A stretch of 64,000 nt of DNA from Chamaelirium japonicum (taxonomy: Eukaryota; Streptophyta; Magnoliopsida; Liliales; Melanthiaceae), in contig OX393549.1 of assembly GCA_947650365.1 (NCBI GenBank), positions 37,839,098-37,903,097 on the forward strand. Direction: 5' to 3'. Under the pieces are notes generated by a model. It made no database searches, was not told the origin of the DNA, and saw only the letters and a program-made list of their open reading frames with translations. How positions within the stretch are numbered: position 1 is the stretch's first letter; the number at the start of each line of letters is the position of its first letter. The position numbers and the translations under genes are program-made. This document shows, piece after piece, positions 48,831 through 61,293 of the stretch.

Positions 48831-51159
48831 TGTTAGAATTGGTGAGGTCTATAGCTCGTAAAAACCTAGTGTTTAGCTTTGTATGGTTGATAGTATAGGA
48901 CTGCATATTGGTACGTACCTTAGTACGTGTTCTGATTACAGAACAGAGAGCCATGGCTATATGGTAATCCTCTTGAGTGGGAGACTCAAGGGACTGGTCC
49001 CATGTAACCTAAATACGTTCGCAGCTCTGATTAGGGTTGGTCGCCCTATCAGGTTAAGCTATTGGGATGACAGAGCGTGGGTGTCTCCACCACGGTCATT
49101 ACCAGGCACAGTGTCTGTGGCCGAACGGAACCAATACGGTGCACAGATCGATGAGCAGACATCGGTGCACTAAACCGTGTTTCTGCTTAGGGTAAAACGG
49201 TCCTAAACCCTGAGGAACCGTGTCTGGTGGACTAACCAGTTGTGTGGTGCTTTGGCGCACCAATGTGTGAGGATCCGGATGCAGTGATCCAAAACCACGG
49301 TGTACTGGGTTACCCGGTTGGCGTTGCATCAGCATGTCACTCCTGCAGGCTATCCACACCCCTAACGGGAGGTGCGTTCCTTGGTCTGACCTACGTCGTA
49401 TTAAACCCTGGCCAGGTGGTCATCAGTTCGACTGGTGACGGATCCGGTTACTCGGCAGAGTTATCGGAGGTACGATGTACGTAGTCAACCTGGAAGGAAA
49501 CGAGTCATATGAGCACTCGAGTCTGACGGTATTCTCCACCGCTCGAGTTGCATCATGGCACCAGTGGAGGGACAGCGAGTTTACCATACTAAGCGGAGAG
49601 CAGGGGTATGAGAGAGAACATAGTAAGTCCGGGGGAATTGGAGTGCAGCTTGCGTCGCACTCTGGGTGGCTACGTAGGTTAACTCGGACTCAGAGAATCG
49701 ATGGTACACTCGGGTAGTGTGTCGATCGAGTCTGAGTTGGAAGCCATGAACCCTGGTCCCTGAAGGTTCCACCTTATCGACATTATGTATGGTTCTTATA
49801 CCATCTCCTCGAAACACAGAACGTAGTTAGAGGAAGCGAGAAGTCCAAGCATACGCTCCGTGAGTGCTTCGCACTAGTGCACGGTAGATGCGTAGCTACG
49901 TGTGTGCACTAAGGGGAAACCCTAGGTTAGTGTAGAGACGCATGTAGCAATTCCTAGCCATAAGTGGACTTTGCCACATGGGTGCGATGCACCGGGACAT
50001 GTTGCGAGTTGACTAGTTGACTTCACTAGGGGCACCCTACGAGAACCTCAGAGAATAGTGAAATCACTGGTGCACTTCACTTATGTGTGCCTTGCAAAGT
50101 CTCGTACACGAGGAACGGCCAACTAGTGGCATAAGGGCGTTTTGGTCATACCATGCGCCACTATGCACTAAGGGGGCCGGCCCAAAGTGTTGAGAGACTG
50201 GTCAAGGCCGGCCCCATTAGTTTTGGGAGGTTGTTGCCTCCGATGAAGGGGCCGGTTATGAGGCGCAGAAAACGGGCTGGTTTTGACCGTTTTCGAAAAC
50301 AAGGAAAGGATAGAGATAAAGAAGAGATATATAGGGATAAGGTTTGAATCTATCATCCTTATCCATACTGTCCTTATCCATATGAATAGGCCGGCCCTAT
50401 ATATGAGAAGGAGAGAGAGGGTGCACGAAATTAATAGAGCCATGCAAGCCCTAGGGCCGGCCATGACATGGGAAAACCCTAGCCGCCCCCTCTCCTCTCT
50501 TCGCATCTCCTCTCTCGTCTCTCTCTCCCTCGCTTGCGCCATTGGATGGCGACTCATCTTCCTCACGTGGTGTTTTGTAGAAGGAGAAGGATCGTCGTAT
50601 GGAGGCACTCAGAGATCCATCGACGAGGTGCCGTGCATCGTGTGAGATCGGGTGAACTAGAAGGCGTCTCCCGCAACCTTTTGCTGTCCAGAATCTGCAC
50701 AGAAAATCAATGTTGTTTCTGCAATTCCGGGAGCTACAGAAGTCCAAACTACGTGAAACTTGTTGGAAAAGTTGCGTCTCGACGTTGGCTACCTGCAGTC
50801 CAAATTTCAGCCCAATCGGAGTTCGGAGCAGAAAGTTATGGCCGTCTCACCGAAGCTATGTCGAGCAGATCCGTAGCCCGTCTCCATCGACAAAGAAGAA
50901 ATTTGTCGCGGTGAAAGATTCCGCACGCAGGTATGACCTCTAACAAGTAGATCTAACATAATTAGAACATGCATTCATGCTAGTTTGTTCTTTCGCGTTA
51001 GATCATCGTTAGGGGTTCGCGTAGTTGCCATGCTAGATTCATACACGCATATGTAGATCGTTTCGATGAAAATTTTGATATGTAACGCACACCGCTCACG
51101 GTCCTCGGACCTTCACTTTGCTTCCGCTGCGGGCCTCTACCATGGATTTATTTCCAACA
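48831..51159 (+). repeat. 5' LTR of the Copia element
   Basis: 2,329 bp, starting TGTTAGAATT and ending ttccaaca. A TATA box (TATATAT) is at 50398-50404. Four copies of the octamer GGCCGGCC lie at 50175, 50206, 50389 and 50455. By eye it differs from the 3' LTR at about 26 sites with no indels (about 1.1%). Confidence 0.96.
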
Positions 51160-51161
51160 AT

Positions 51162-51173
51162 TGGTATCAGAGC
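51162..51173 (+). other. Primer binding site (tRNA-iMet type)
   Basis: TGGTATCAGAGC begins two bases after the 5' LTR and is complementary to the 3' end of plant initiator methionine tRNA, the usual Copia primer. Confidence 0.92.
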
Positions 51174-53230
51174 ACGCTAGTGGTGTGCGTTTCATTTTTT
51201 TTTTTCTTGAAACCGTCATGTGCGCGCATGAATAGTATGTGCCGCCATCGGGGTTCTACGAGTAGATCATACATAGTAGATTTTGTATGTTCTATGAATC
51301 GTTCTTGCAGGGCACCGCTTCTAAAATAATTCTGGATATGTGATTGCTTGCTACCGGGGGTCGGACCCCGTGTTAGCGATTTTGTCTGGATGTTTTTTCT
51401 TCTGTGTGTGGATAGATTTTAGAGCCATAGTCGGGCAAGAGGTGAAGATTTACCACCCTTGATTCCCAGGCTTTTGCTAGGTTTGTTTTCCTTTTCTTTC
51501 TAGGAAATTGTGTACGAGCGAGCACTTGCTCGAAGCGTACTAGATCTTTTTCGGTTACAGATTGAAGAGGAGGACTTACCGTGGAGATCCACCACTGGGA
51601 AGATGAGCGGAACCTTGGAGGACGATGGCGATCCGGCGAAGCGTACACGATGACGGCAAAGGGCATAAAGCGTCAGAAGATCGTATACAGAGGCTTGCAC
51701 TGGATCGAGGAGCCTTGTGAAGGAGACAGAGAGCCTGCGCTGTGCCAGTCAGGTTCAGGGGTCGGACCCTGAACTTGATTCAGTTGTGTGCTTATTTCTT
51801 TCAGTAGTTCTTTATATTTCTATAGAGAACCCTGATGCGATAATTTGATTATCTGTGTCAGAGGGATGCCCTTTCCCCTCGGGTCCTAGCGACCTTATTA
51901 GGATTGGATTCCACTAGTGACGCCTATTATTTAATTGACCCTTGATGATAGTATGAATTCCTCACATTTGGTTATGCCCCCATTAGGTCAACACCCGATT
52001 AGTCGGGTGTGCCTATTTGGCAAGCATCGAAATCTAGAATGAGTTGGAATTCTACTATGACATCATTCGTCAAATTTATAAGCAAGGCGCTATGGTAGTG
52101 GAAGACCTTTCCTGTCAGTCTGACCTTAGGCTAGGCTCCAGGGCATTAGCGTGATAGCCAAGTTTGCAAAGCATCAATGTTCTTGGGATATGTAATGTGA
52201 CCCTTGAGTGGAGAAATCCACTCGAGGCAGGGACTATGATATTCCAAGATTGATTAATGCTTCGCGAAAGGCTTGAATGCTAGTGGGAGCACGGTATGAC
52301 CAGGGTCTAGTGTATAGGTTGTCGTGACCTTAGTGTACACTCATACTTGCATTAAATAACCCTCAACTTTAATAAGGGATGTAAGAGAGGACTTTTAGAG
52401 ATCCTCTGGCCTCCACGGCCAGTCGTTTTGTGTTTGGGTGGGGATGCATAACTTCACACCCCCTAGGGTGGGAGCTATGTGTTTCCATGCCAAATTACTT
52501 AATGACCTCCCTACGGATATGGCGATTACGAGGCCAGGAGAGAAGGGCTTTTCATCCCACCCTAGTGGAGGCCGCATGAACTCCCGTGTCATAATTGCTT
52601 AGGCTCGTGGGTAAGCATCCTAAGTGCACGTGAGGTATTCGTTGCGAAGACAATGGTGATCACGTGGCACTGGCCAAAAGATAACCATGGTCCATCAAAG
52701 CCCTTAGTTGGCAGATTTGGACTGGGTCAAGGAAAGGCCCGTGTAAGCGGATTGACGCTGCATGATGCCCCCTAGGGCAGGTGTAGTCGATTCCGAGATC
52801 TTACATACATGGTTAATTAATCCATAGAGGTGTCTTCGCTGTGAGGGTAGCACTGACATTTGGATATAATTAGCTTATTTTCAAAATCCATAAAATAAGT
52901 TATTTTACATTCATTTTCATTCAACCATATAGTTCCCCTATCCGCTATCCCATAAGAGAACCAGTTATCGGGTCTCTAACTACGTAGAGTGAAAGCGCAA
53001 TCTTTAGCTTATGCTTAGGGTAGTAAATGTACATTGGCATGCAATCTAAATATCCCTGTACTAGACCTAATGGGTCCAGATATCACTAGGGCACTAACTA
53101 GGGCATATGAAGACTGGCAAGAGTCTAAGGAGATGTGCAAGTGCTATGTTATAGCAGACTTGCGGACAATTCTTTAGAAGCGAGTCAGAGATATGCCGGG
53201 TCTTCTCTAATTAAGTTTTACTTGCATTAG
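51174..53230 (+). other. Long untranslated leader of the Copia element
   Basis: About 2 kb between the primer binding site and the gag remnant. It has no long open frame. Two hairpins share the loop-stem word GGGGTCGGACCC (51357-51369 and 51754-51775). Confidence 0.6.
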
Positions 53231-53700
53231 ATGTCTGGAAGGCGAAGTCAGTCGACTCATCGCTTTTCCACTAAGATACTTGTCGGTACCGAGATGTCAG
53301 TGGGTATGCTTGTTCGGGAACACATCTTTGAGTTCCAGAACGAACTAGATTCCCAAGACATGGTACCAGATGACGAGGTGGTGGAAGACGTCTGTCTTGC
53401 ATCCTTGTCTGGAACCTTCGAAGGCGTTATCAGAGACTTTAGCTTTAACAAGTTAGAGATGATAAACGCAGAACTTCTAAGGAGATTTCCAAGAAACAAA
53501 GGATGAGATCAAGATTAAAGGCAATGCCTTTAGTGCTTAACCTAGGTCTTCTTTAGAAGAACCTAAGGGAATAACTTATAAGAGATCGAAAACTATTCTA
53601 GTGCAGAAACTGGTGTGGAATCCTAAGTCTGGTAACGCCAAGGACGGAAGTATTTCCGCTGTGGCGAGCATAGGGGGTATTTGAAGATTGAGTATGACCT
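53100..53700 (+). pseudogene. Copia gag remnant
   Basis: From about 53107 the frames give YEDWQESKEMCKCYVIADL and, after a frameshift, MSVGMLVREHIFEFQNELD then SGTFEGVIRDFSFNKLEM. These are typical blocks of plant Copia gag (UBN2 family). A zinc-knuckle relic reads KYFRCGEHRGYLK (53648-53690), with the first and last cysteines of CX2CX4HX4C lost. Confidence 0.75.
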
Positions 53701-54219
53701 CAGGATGTTAGGAGTTGAGTCGCTATCTAGTAGCAGTTCTTATGCTTCTTGGAATGTAGACTTCTGGTCTACAGATATTCAAGGAAAGCAGAAGGCTACT
53801 TTATAGTGAAGGAATCCTAACATAGGTACTGATGCCATAAGCCGCTGCGGAAGCTGTTAGATATGATTGTCTTAGTTTTTCCGAAATACGGATTTTGTTT
53901 TTTAGAGATGTAGTTCTGTTTCCTCTTTGGTAAATGAAGTTTTTAGTTTTAGACAGCACCGTAGGTGTGTATCTTAAACTAAATAGATAGCTTCATTACT
54001 AGAGAAATAGATCAGAATAATCTCTTTATATTTAATCCTAATTCGGAAATAGATATCATGACAGCTGCAGCGTCTAATTTAAATTCATCTAAATCCTTCG
54101 GAGAAGCTATCCCATTTGTGACCCCTCTGATTTAGATATTCTGCCTTAGATAAATTCAAAGGTAAAAGAAGGCCGAGTTTCTGTTCACAGATTCATCGGA
54201 GATCCTTCTAACCTATGAA

Positions 54220-54545
54220 TGTTATCTAGAAGGCAGAATAACTAAAAGGGCCACTAAGGTATTGAAGTTAGTTAATTTTGACGTCTATGGTTCCAAGAAC
54301 GTCTAGACGATAGAAGACTCTTCGATTTAATCGAAGAAATAAGTCACTATCGGACGAGTTCCATAAGATCCTGAGAGAGTATGGGATTATCTCCCAGTTA
54401 AATGCTCTAAGGATGACACGTCAGAATGAAGTCTCCGAGAGAAGGAATCGGACTCTGTTTGACATGGTCCGTAGTATGATGAATATTGCCAAGTATACTA
54501 CCCACCTTTGGTGGGGTTGTACCTTAAAACAGTAGCTTATATCTA
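54220..54545 (+). pseudogene. Copia pre-integrase and integrase remnant
   Basis: Frames read ECYLEGRITKRATKV (pre-integrase region) and then EFHKILREYGIISQLNA, QNEVSERRNRTLFDMVRSM and MNIAKYTTHLWWGCTLK. The usual GVAERRNRT motif with the third catalytic Glu is represented by EVSERRNRT. Most of the catalytic core upstream is missing or scrambled. Confidence 0.75.
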
Positions 54546-54937
54546 AAACTATCTCTCATCTAGATCAGTACCTCAGACCTATAGAGAGCTATGGTCTAAG
54601 CGAAAGCTGACACTATAGTGTCTCGAGATATAGAGTTGTCCTGCACTTGTGCAAAACGACAAGAGGGATGAGATAGAGATGTAGTTCCAGGTATATCTGT
54701 TTGTAGGTTACCCTTAGGAGGCATAAGATGGACTGTTTTATGATCTTGAGGTTAGGAAGGTAATCGTTTCTACGAACACCATCTACCTAGATCAAGATTA
54801 TATTATAAGACCATAAGTTTATCAGTAAGGTAGTTCTGGGTGAACTACTGGGTACTGGTAGAGAGTGCGCATCTGAAAACGTAGTAGGAGTAGATGATAC
54901 AAGAAACTAGTATACCAGGTATTGTAGAAACGATTCA

Positions 54938-55201
54938 CTTTGTACCACCACCACCTCATCGTTGTGGGACCATCAGAGCTCCTGAAAGATACTATGGAGA
55001 AACTTCGATAGTTAATCCAGAGTTTCAGGAGGATGATCCTTAGAGCTACGAAGAAGTAGTGGGAGCTTCCTTTGTACCACCACCACCTCATCGTTGTGGG
55101 ACCATCAGAGCTCCTGAAAGATACTATGGAGAAACTTTGATAGTTAATCCAGAGTTTCAGGAGGATGATCCCTAGAGCTACGAAGAAGTAGTGGGAGCTT
55201 C
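54938..55201 (+). repeat. 132-bp in-frame tandem duplication inside pol
   Basis: Copies at 54938-55069 and 55070-55201 differ at about two positions. Each encodes VPPPPHRCGTIRAPERYYGE and continues to the same point, the linker between integrase and reverse transcriptase. The length is exactly 44 codons. Confidence 0.93.
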
Positions 55202-55379
55202 CGACAGCTCTGACTGACAAAAGACCATGGAGGCAAGCTTACATCAATGTCCCTTGGAACAGTCTTGACACTTATAGCACTATCACCCTTCAGGGTGTAG
55301 GAGGTGTATAAGAAGAGCACCCGGTTAAGACTTAAGTAGCTAGATTAGTTACCAAAGGAGAAGGGATTGACTATGTCAA

Positions 55380-55900
55380 AACCATCTCACTGGTAGCTAT
55401 GCCTAAGTCTATAACGGATCCTCTTAATCCATCACAGCCCATTATAGTTGGGAGATCTGGTTGATAGATGTCAAGACAGTTATTCCCTAACGGGAATTTG
55501 AAAAGGGACATATGGATGATGTAGCCTCAGGCTTTGTGTCAGTAGGTTAGGAAGATATGGAATGCAAGTTGCAATGGTCCATTTATGGACTGATGCAAGC
55601 ATCCAGGTTGGAATGTCTATTTTGATCAAGGGAATCCGCTCACACGGATTTGATCAGAATGAGGATAAACCAAGTTGGTACAAGAAAGGTGAAATAGCTA
55701 CAAGGGTGTATTTAGTACTTTACGTTAACGATATTTTACTGATTGAAAATGATGTAAGAATATTGTTTACGGTAAAGGTTTGTAGTCATCACAATTCGAT
55801 GTGAAAGACCCTAATGAGGCGAGTTATGCTCTGGGAATCAAGGTAACTCGAGACAACCAGAGCAAGATTCTCTTGCTGTCACAGGCTACGCATGAAGATA
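55380..55900 (+). pseudogene. Copia reverse transcriptase remnant
   Basis: Recognisable pieces are GFDQNEDKPSWYKKGE, then LVLYVNDILLIENDV (55721-55732 encode YVND where YVDD is catalytic), and FDVKDPNEASYALGIKV. Frameshifts and stops separate them, and one active-site Asp is changed to Asn. Confidence 0.85.
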
Positions 55901-56129
55901 AGATTCTAGCCAGATTCGTTTTAAGAGGCTAGATATCTATTGCGCAGCAGGAAGATGGGTCGGTTTCAGTCGAACCCGGGTCCAGATCTTTGGACCGATG
56001 TGAAGGGTATACTCAGAAATCCTCGTTAAGTAAGGATTGTGAGTTAGCTTGCACTTCACAGGTCCTGATATCGATTGGACACACAGGATCTGACTTTGGT
56101 GTCAGATGTGTGTTTTAGAGAATCAATTT

Positions 56130-56540
56130 CAGGGATTATTTTTATTTTGGGATTAGAAGCGGTAATTGGTAGAGTGTGAAGCAAGTGCATCACAGACTCT
56201 ACCACAGATGCTTAGCACGTTGTTGCGTGCGAAGTAGTATATCAAGTGGTAAGGCTTAGGAAGTTCTTAGAGAACTTGGGACGCGTACCAGAGGCTCAGT
56301 TATCTGTTGTTACAACAGAAGAGCGGTAAGCAAGGTCCAAGGAGACTAGGCACCGCCGTGAGGGGAAACCCATCAAGTACAAACTCCACTTGATCTGACA
56401 GTTATATGAGGAAATGCAAGTAGCGGTACTGAGGTGGAATCTACAGACAATGTTGTCAATTCCTTTAGGGAATTCCTGCAAAGGCTTTTGGGCAGCATGT
56501 AGATGCTACAGAGCTCAACACCGTTATTCCTCGTTAGACC
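56130..56540 (+). pseudogene. Copia RNase H remnant
   Basis: Broken frames up to the polypurine tract, with pieces resembling the Copia RNase H end (GYVFILG-like start, then VKQVHHRLYHR). Stops are frequent, and the assignment rests mainly on position. Confidence 0.5.
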
Positions 56541-56541
56541 T

Positions 56542-56551
56542 AGTGGGAGAT
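56542..56551 (+). other. Polypurine tract
   Basis: agtgggagat directly precedes the 3' LTR, the standard Copia plus-strand primer. Confidence 0.85.
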
Positions 56552-58880
56552 TGTTAGAATTGGTGAGGTCTATAGCTCGTAAAAACCTAGTGTTTAGCTT
56601 TGTATGGTTGATAGTATAGGACTGCATATTGGTACGTACCTTAGTACGTGTTCTGATTACAGAACAGAGAGCCATGGCTATATGGTAATCCTCTTGAGTG
56701 GGAGACTCAAGGGACTGGTCCCATGTAACCTAAATACGTTCGCAGCTCTGATTAGGGTTGGTCGCCCTATCAGGTTAAGCTGTTGGGATGACAGAGCGTG
56801 GGTGTCTCCACCACGGTCATTACCAGGCACAGTGTCTGTGGCCGAACGGAACCAACACGGTGCACAGATCGATGAGCAGACATCGGTGCACTAAACCGTG
56901 TTTCTGCTTAGGGTAAAACGGTCCTAAACCCTGAGGAACCGTGTCTGGTGGACTAACCAGTTGTGTGGTGCTTTGGCGCACCAATGTGTGAGGATCCGGA
57001 TGCAGTGATCCAAAACCACGGTGTACTGGGTTACCCGGTTGGCGTTGCATCAGCATGTCACTCCTGCAGGCTATCCACACCCCTAACGGGAGGTGCGTTC
57101 CTTGGTCTGACCTACGTCGTATTAAACCCTGGCCAGGTGGTCATCAGTTCGACTGGTGACGGATCCGGTTACTCGGCAGAGTTATCGGAGGTACGATGTA
57201 CGTAGTCAACCTGGAAGGAAACGAGTCATATGAGCACTCGAGTCTGACGGTATTCTCCACCGCTCGAGTTGCGTCATGGCACCAGTGGAGGGACAGCGAG
57301 TTTACCATACTAAGCGGAGAGCAGGGGTATGAGAGAGAATATAGTAAGTCCGGGGGAATTGGAGTGCAGCTTGCGTCGCACTCTGGGTGGCTACGTAGGT
57401 TAACTCGGACTCAGAGGATCGATGGTACACTCGGGTAGTGTGTCGATCGAGTCTGAGTTGGAAGCCATGAACCCTGGTCCCTGAAGGTTCCACCTTATCG
57501 ACATTATGTATGGTTCTTATACCATCTCCTCGAAACACAGAACGTAGTTAGAGGAAGCGAGAAGTCCAAGCATACGCTCCGTGAGTGCTTCGCACTAGTG
57601 CACGGTAGATGCGTAGCTACGTGTGTGCACTAAGGGGAAACCCTAGGTTAGTGCAGAGACGCATGTAGCAATTCCTTGCCATAAGTGGACTTTGCCACAT
57701 GGGTGCGATGCACCGGGACATGTTGCGAGTTGACTAGTTGACTTCACTAGGGGCACCCTACGGGAACCTCAGAGAATAGTGAAATCACTGGTGCACTTCA
57801 CTTATGTGTGCCTTGCAAAGTCTCGTACACGAGGAACGGCCAACTAGTGGCATAAGGGCGTTTTGGTCATACCATGCGCCACTATGCACTAAGGGGGCCG
57901 GCCCAAAGTGTTGAGAGACTGGTCAAGGCCGGCCCCATTAGTTTTGGGAGGTTGTTGCCTCCGATGAAGGGGCCGGTTATGAGGCGCAGAAAACGGGCTG
58001 GTTTTGACCGTTTTCGAAAACAAGGAAAGGATAGAGATAAAGAAGAGATATATAGGGATAAGGTTTGAATCTATCATCCTTATCCATACTGTCCTTATCC
58101 ATATGAATAGGCCGGCCCTATATATGAGAAGGAGAGAGAGGGTGCACGAAATTAATAGAGCCATGCAAGCCCTAGGGCCGGCCATGGCATGGGGAAACCC
58201 TAGCCGCCCCCTCTCCTCTCTTCGCATCTCCTCTCTCGTCTCTCTCTCCCTCGCTTGCGCCATTGGATGGCGACTCGTCTTCCTCACGTGGTGTTTTGTA
58301 GAAGGAGAATGATCATCGTATGGAGGCACTCAGAGATCCATCGACGAGGTACCGTGCATCGTGTGAGATCGGGTGAACTAGAAGGCGTCTCTCGCAACCT
58401 TTTGCTGTCCAGAATCTGCACAGAAAATCAACGTTGTTTCTGCAATTTCGGGAGCTACAGAAGTTCAAACGACGTGAAACTTGTTAGAAAAGTTGCGTCT
58501 CGACGTTGGCTACCTGCAGTCCAAATTTCAACCCAATCGGAGTTCGGAGCAGAAAGTTATGGCCGTCTCACCGAAGCTATGTCGAGCAGATCCGTAGCCC
58601 GTCTCCATCGACAAAGAAGAAATTTGTCGCGGTGAAAGATTTCGCACGCAGTTATGACCTCTAACAAGTAGATCTAACATAATTAGAACATGCATTCATG
58701 CTTGTTTGTTCTTTCGCGTTAGATCATCGTTAGGGGTTCGCGTAGTTGCTATGCTAGATTCATACACGCATATGTAGATCGTTTCGATGAAAATTTTGAT
58801 ATGTAACGCACACCGCTCACGGTCCTCGGACCTTCACTTTGCTTCCACTGCGGGCCTCTACCATGGATTTATTTCCAACA
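56552..58880 (+). repeat. 3' LTR of the Copia element
   Basis: 2,329 bp, the same length as the 5' LTR, offset by 7,721 bp. TATA at 58119-58125 and the four GGCCGGCC octamers are conserved. All open frames inside it duplicate those of the 5' LTR and are not genes. Confidence 0.96.
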
Positions 58881-58885
58881 CTATC

Positions 58886-60302
58886 ATCTAAGCCCAGTGC
58901 GATCTAATATCACAGCAAATCACAACCGTCCATATACCTAAGCCCAACTCTGCAACAACCCCATGCATGCAACCTAGCCACGCAGCCCATCTCTAGAGAT
59001 TACTCATCCATGCAATCCATCACAGCCCTCCATTGCACGAACCAAACCCATGCAGCCGCTCATCTTTCTTTCCTTTTTATTTTAATTCATCACAACCGTC
59101 CGTTCCACCTCTCCATCCCTTGCATCAAACCCGGCCCTGAACCTGATGGCATGCAGCCCATCATAATAGCCATTCGATCCCTTTCTTCTTTCTCCCTCTA
59201 AAACCGGAACTAATCAGCGATCATCTCTCTATCCCATCCTTGATTTTCTCTCTCTTTTCGTTTATCTCTCTAACCGACCCAGCCACTCACCTCTTTCTCT
59301 CCCGTTTCCTTTTCTCTCTCCGGGATTCTCTCTCTAACCCAACCGCACATCTCTCTCTCCTCCTCCTATTTTTTCTGCGTCCCCCACTTCTATCTCTATC
59401 TCTCTAGCATCTCTCTTCTTCTTTCCTAATTCACCCAACCACCTGACCCATGCAAACCCGATCACAGCCGTTCCTTGAAGTCTTGAACACACGCAGCCCC
59501 CTCGCGATCAAACCGGACACCCATCCCAACCGAACTTCTCTCTTTCTCTCTCTAGATCTCCTCTGATTCATCCGAGATCCCCTCTTATGATCGACTTCCA
59601 TCACGAGACCCGACCGAAGCCCTCTCTTTCTCTTGGACTCTCTCTCTCTATCTCTATCTATCTCTTCCCTCTATATATCGTACACTCCTCATCTCTAAGG
59701 GAGAACACAGCCAAAACCCTAAAGGGAGGCTCTCACCACCGAACTGGAGCCATCACCTCCCATCACCTTCGAAAACCCTAATTCTCCATATCACGTTGCC
59801 ATCATCCACCATCTTTATCTCGAGCCGTCATCCATCATACGAGCCATCGTACAACGTCATCGAAGCCGTGCCGCAGCCGAGTCGAAGTGAAGGAGCATCG
59901 ATCGGAGAGGAGGACAACGAAGATCAAAAGCGTACTTCTAGAATGATTTGTATCTTGCGCTTCCCATCTCTTACTTTTGATGTAGTGCAAACCATGATGA
60001 ACTAAACACATTGCTAAGGCTTAGATGAAACCCCAATTATAAATAATTATTAGGCTTATTTATACTGTCTATGCCATGGTCTTTAGTTCGAATATATGAT
60101 TAAATTATCGGATTCTTATGATGAAAGTCTCTCACATCGTATGTCATGCATCCTTTGTCGTTATGATGAATCATCGTATTAATCAATGCATGTTATTTAA
60201 TGAAAATTTAGAATCTTGATTAGTTGTGCTTTAGTTAGACATCTAATGCTCTGTTCTAATACATCTTTGCATGAGAATTGAATCATACATATGTCTCCAA
60301 TC
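58886..60302. other. CT-rich, probably LTR-derived sequence
   Basis: Continues the sequence interrupted by the Copia insertion (48702-48830). Long stretches of tctctctct-rich DNA lead to a TATATAT at 59672-59678 and a leader-like segment with aaaaccctaa. This could be an LTR promoter or a degraded gene promoter. I could not define ends or a coding region. Confidence 0.35.
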
Positions 60303-60480
60303 TTTTTTTTTTTTTTAATCAAAGCTACGGGGATTTTATTGGGGACCTCGCCCCTTGAAAACAAGAAACAACCAAGTACAACTCTGGCCTTTTATAATAA
60401 GGCATCAGAGAGAAGAAGGAAAAGAAAAACAACCCATACAAACCCAACCCTTACCTCTCAAACCATAACATGAACAGAAG

Positions 60481-60957
60481 TTAGCAATCCCTGTCAAAGC
60501 TTCTGCTAGCCTTGTTGTTCTCAATTGCAATTCTCAAATTTTCCTTGAAGGCATCCGAATAAAGAGGAGTAATGATATTTTTGGAAAGACCCATCTTGGA
60601 CAGTATATTAGCCGGTTGATTTCCTTCACGCCAAATGTGTGATACCTGCACTCTTGAGAAATTTACCATTTGGTTACGGATGCTAAGGACTTGCTGTCGT
60701 GTAGTCCAAGGTATAGAGCAATCTCCATTGATACTATGGATAGCATTCAAAGAGTCTGATTCTATCCATAATTGAGATATATTCATCTCAATAGCCATAT
60801 TGATGCCAATTTCAATGGATTCCAATTCAACATTGAGAATATATTTATAGCCAGAATTTCCATAATAGGCTTTAATAGCTGTACCCTCACTATTACGAAA
60901 AATGCCACCAACCCCTACCTTTTCAGTTGTGAGGGCTCCATCTGTATTAAGTTTCAT
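60481..60957 (-). pseudogene. LINE RNase H domain (RVT_3)
   Basis: An open 158-codon frame. It starts MKLNTDGALTTEKVGVGGIF, with the first catalytic Asp in NTDGA. It continues with VELESIEIGINMAI (Glu), LWIESDSLNAI (Asp) and ends VSHIWREGNQPANILSKMG. This is the plant LINE type of RNase H. The domain itself is intact, but it is the C-terminal end of a polyprotein that is broken upstream. Confidence 0.88.
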
Positions 60958-61293
60958 CCACTCATTTTCTAGCTTTCTCCAAGTAATTTGCTGACTACTT
61001 GTATTGATCGGAGGAAGGAAGCATCCCTATTTTGCTACGATAATTATGTTCTCATGAGTATCTATATCACAAAGTTGAGCAGTGGAAATTCTAATATAAA
61101 CATCACGAGTGATCAAAGCAAGTAGCAATCTTTTGTGTCTGGTAGAATGCTCAAATATACATTTATTTCTTTCTTCCCACAGATAATAAAAACAACACAT
61201 CCTGTCGCAATCTTAGCTATGGTTGCAATCATACCTTTGCCATGGAATTTGAAATTAAGTCTACCAATCTCCTCCTTGAGACTACCAAGCCTG

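Larger units (their letters stand above)
48826..58885 (+). mobile_element. Complete Copia-type LTR retrotransposon, coding region decayed
   Basis: The element is 48831-58880 (10,050 bp) with the target duplication CTATC at 48826-48830 and 58881-58885. Two LTRs of 2,329 bp bound it, with a tRNA-iMet-type primer binding site and a polypurine tract in the right places. The order gag, integrase, reverse transcriptase, RNase H marks it as Copia. All domains are interrupted by stops or frameshifts, so it cannot encode its own machinery. Confidence 0.95.

Noticed and set aside
49099..50943. Several open frames of 60-146 codons repeated at 56604-58635
   Set aside because: They are duplicated exactly because they lie in the two LTRs of the Copia element, and they match no protein family.
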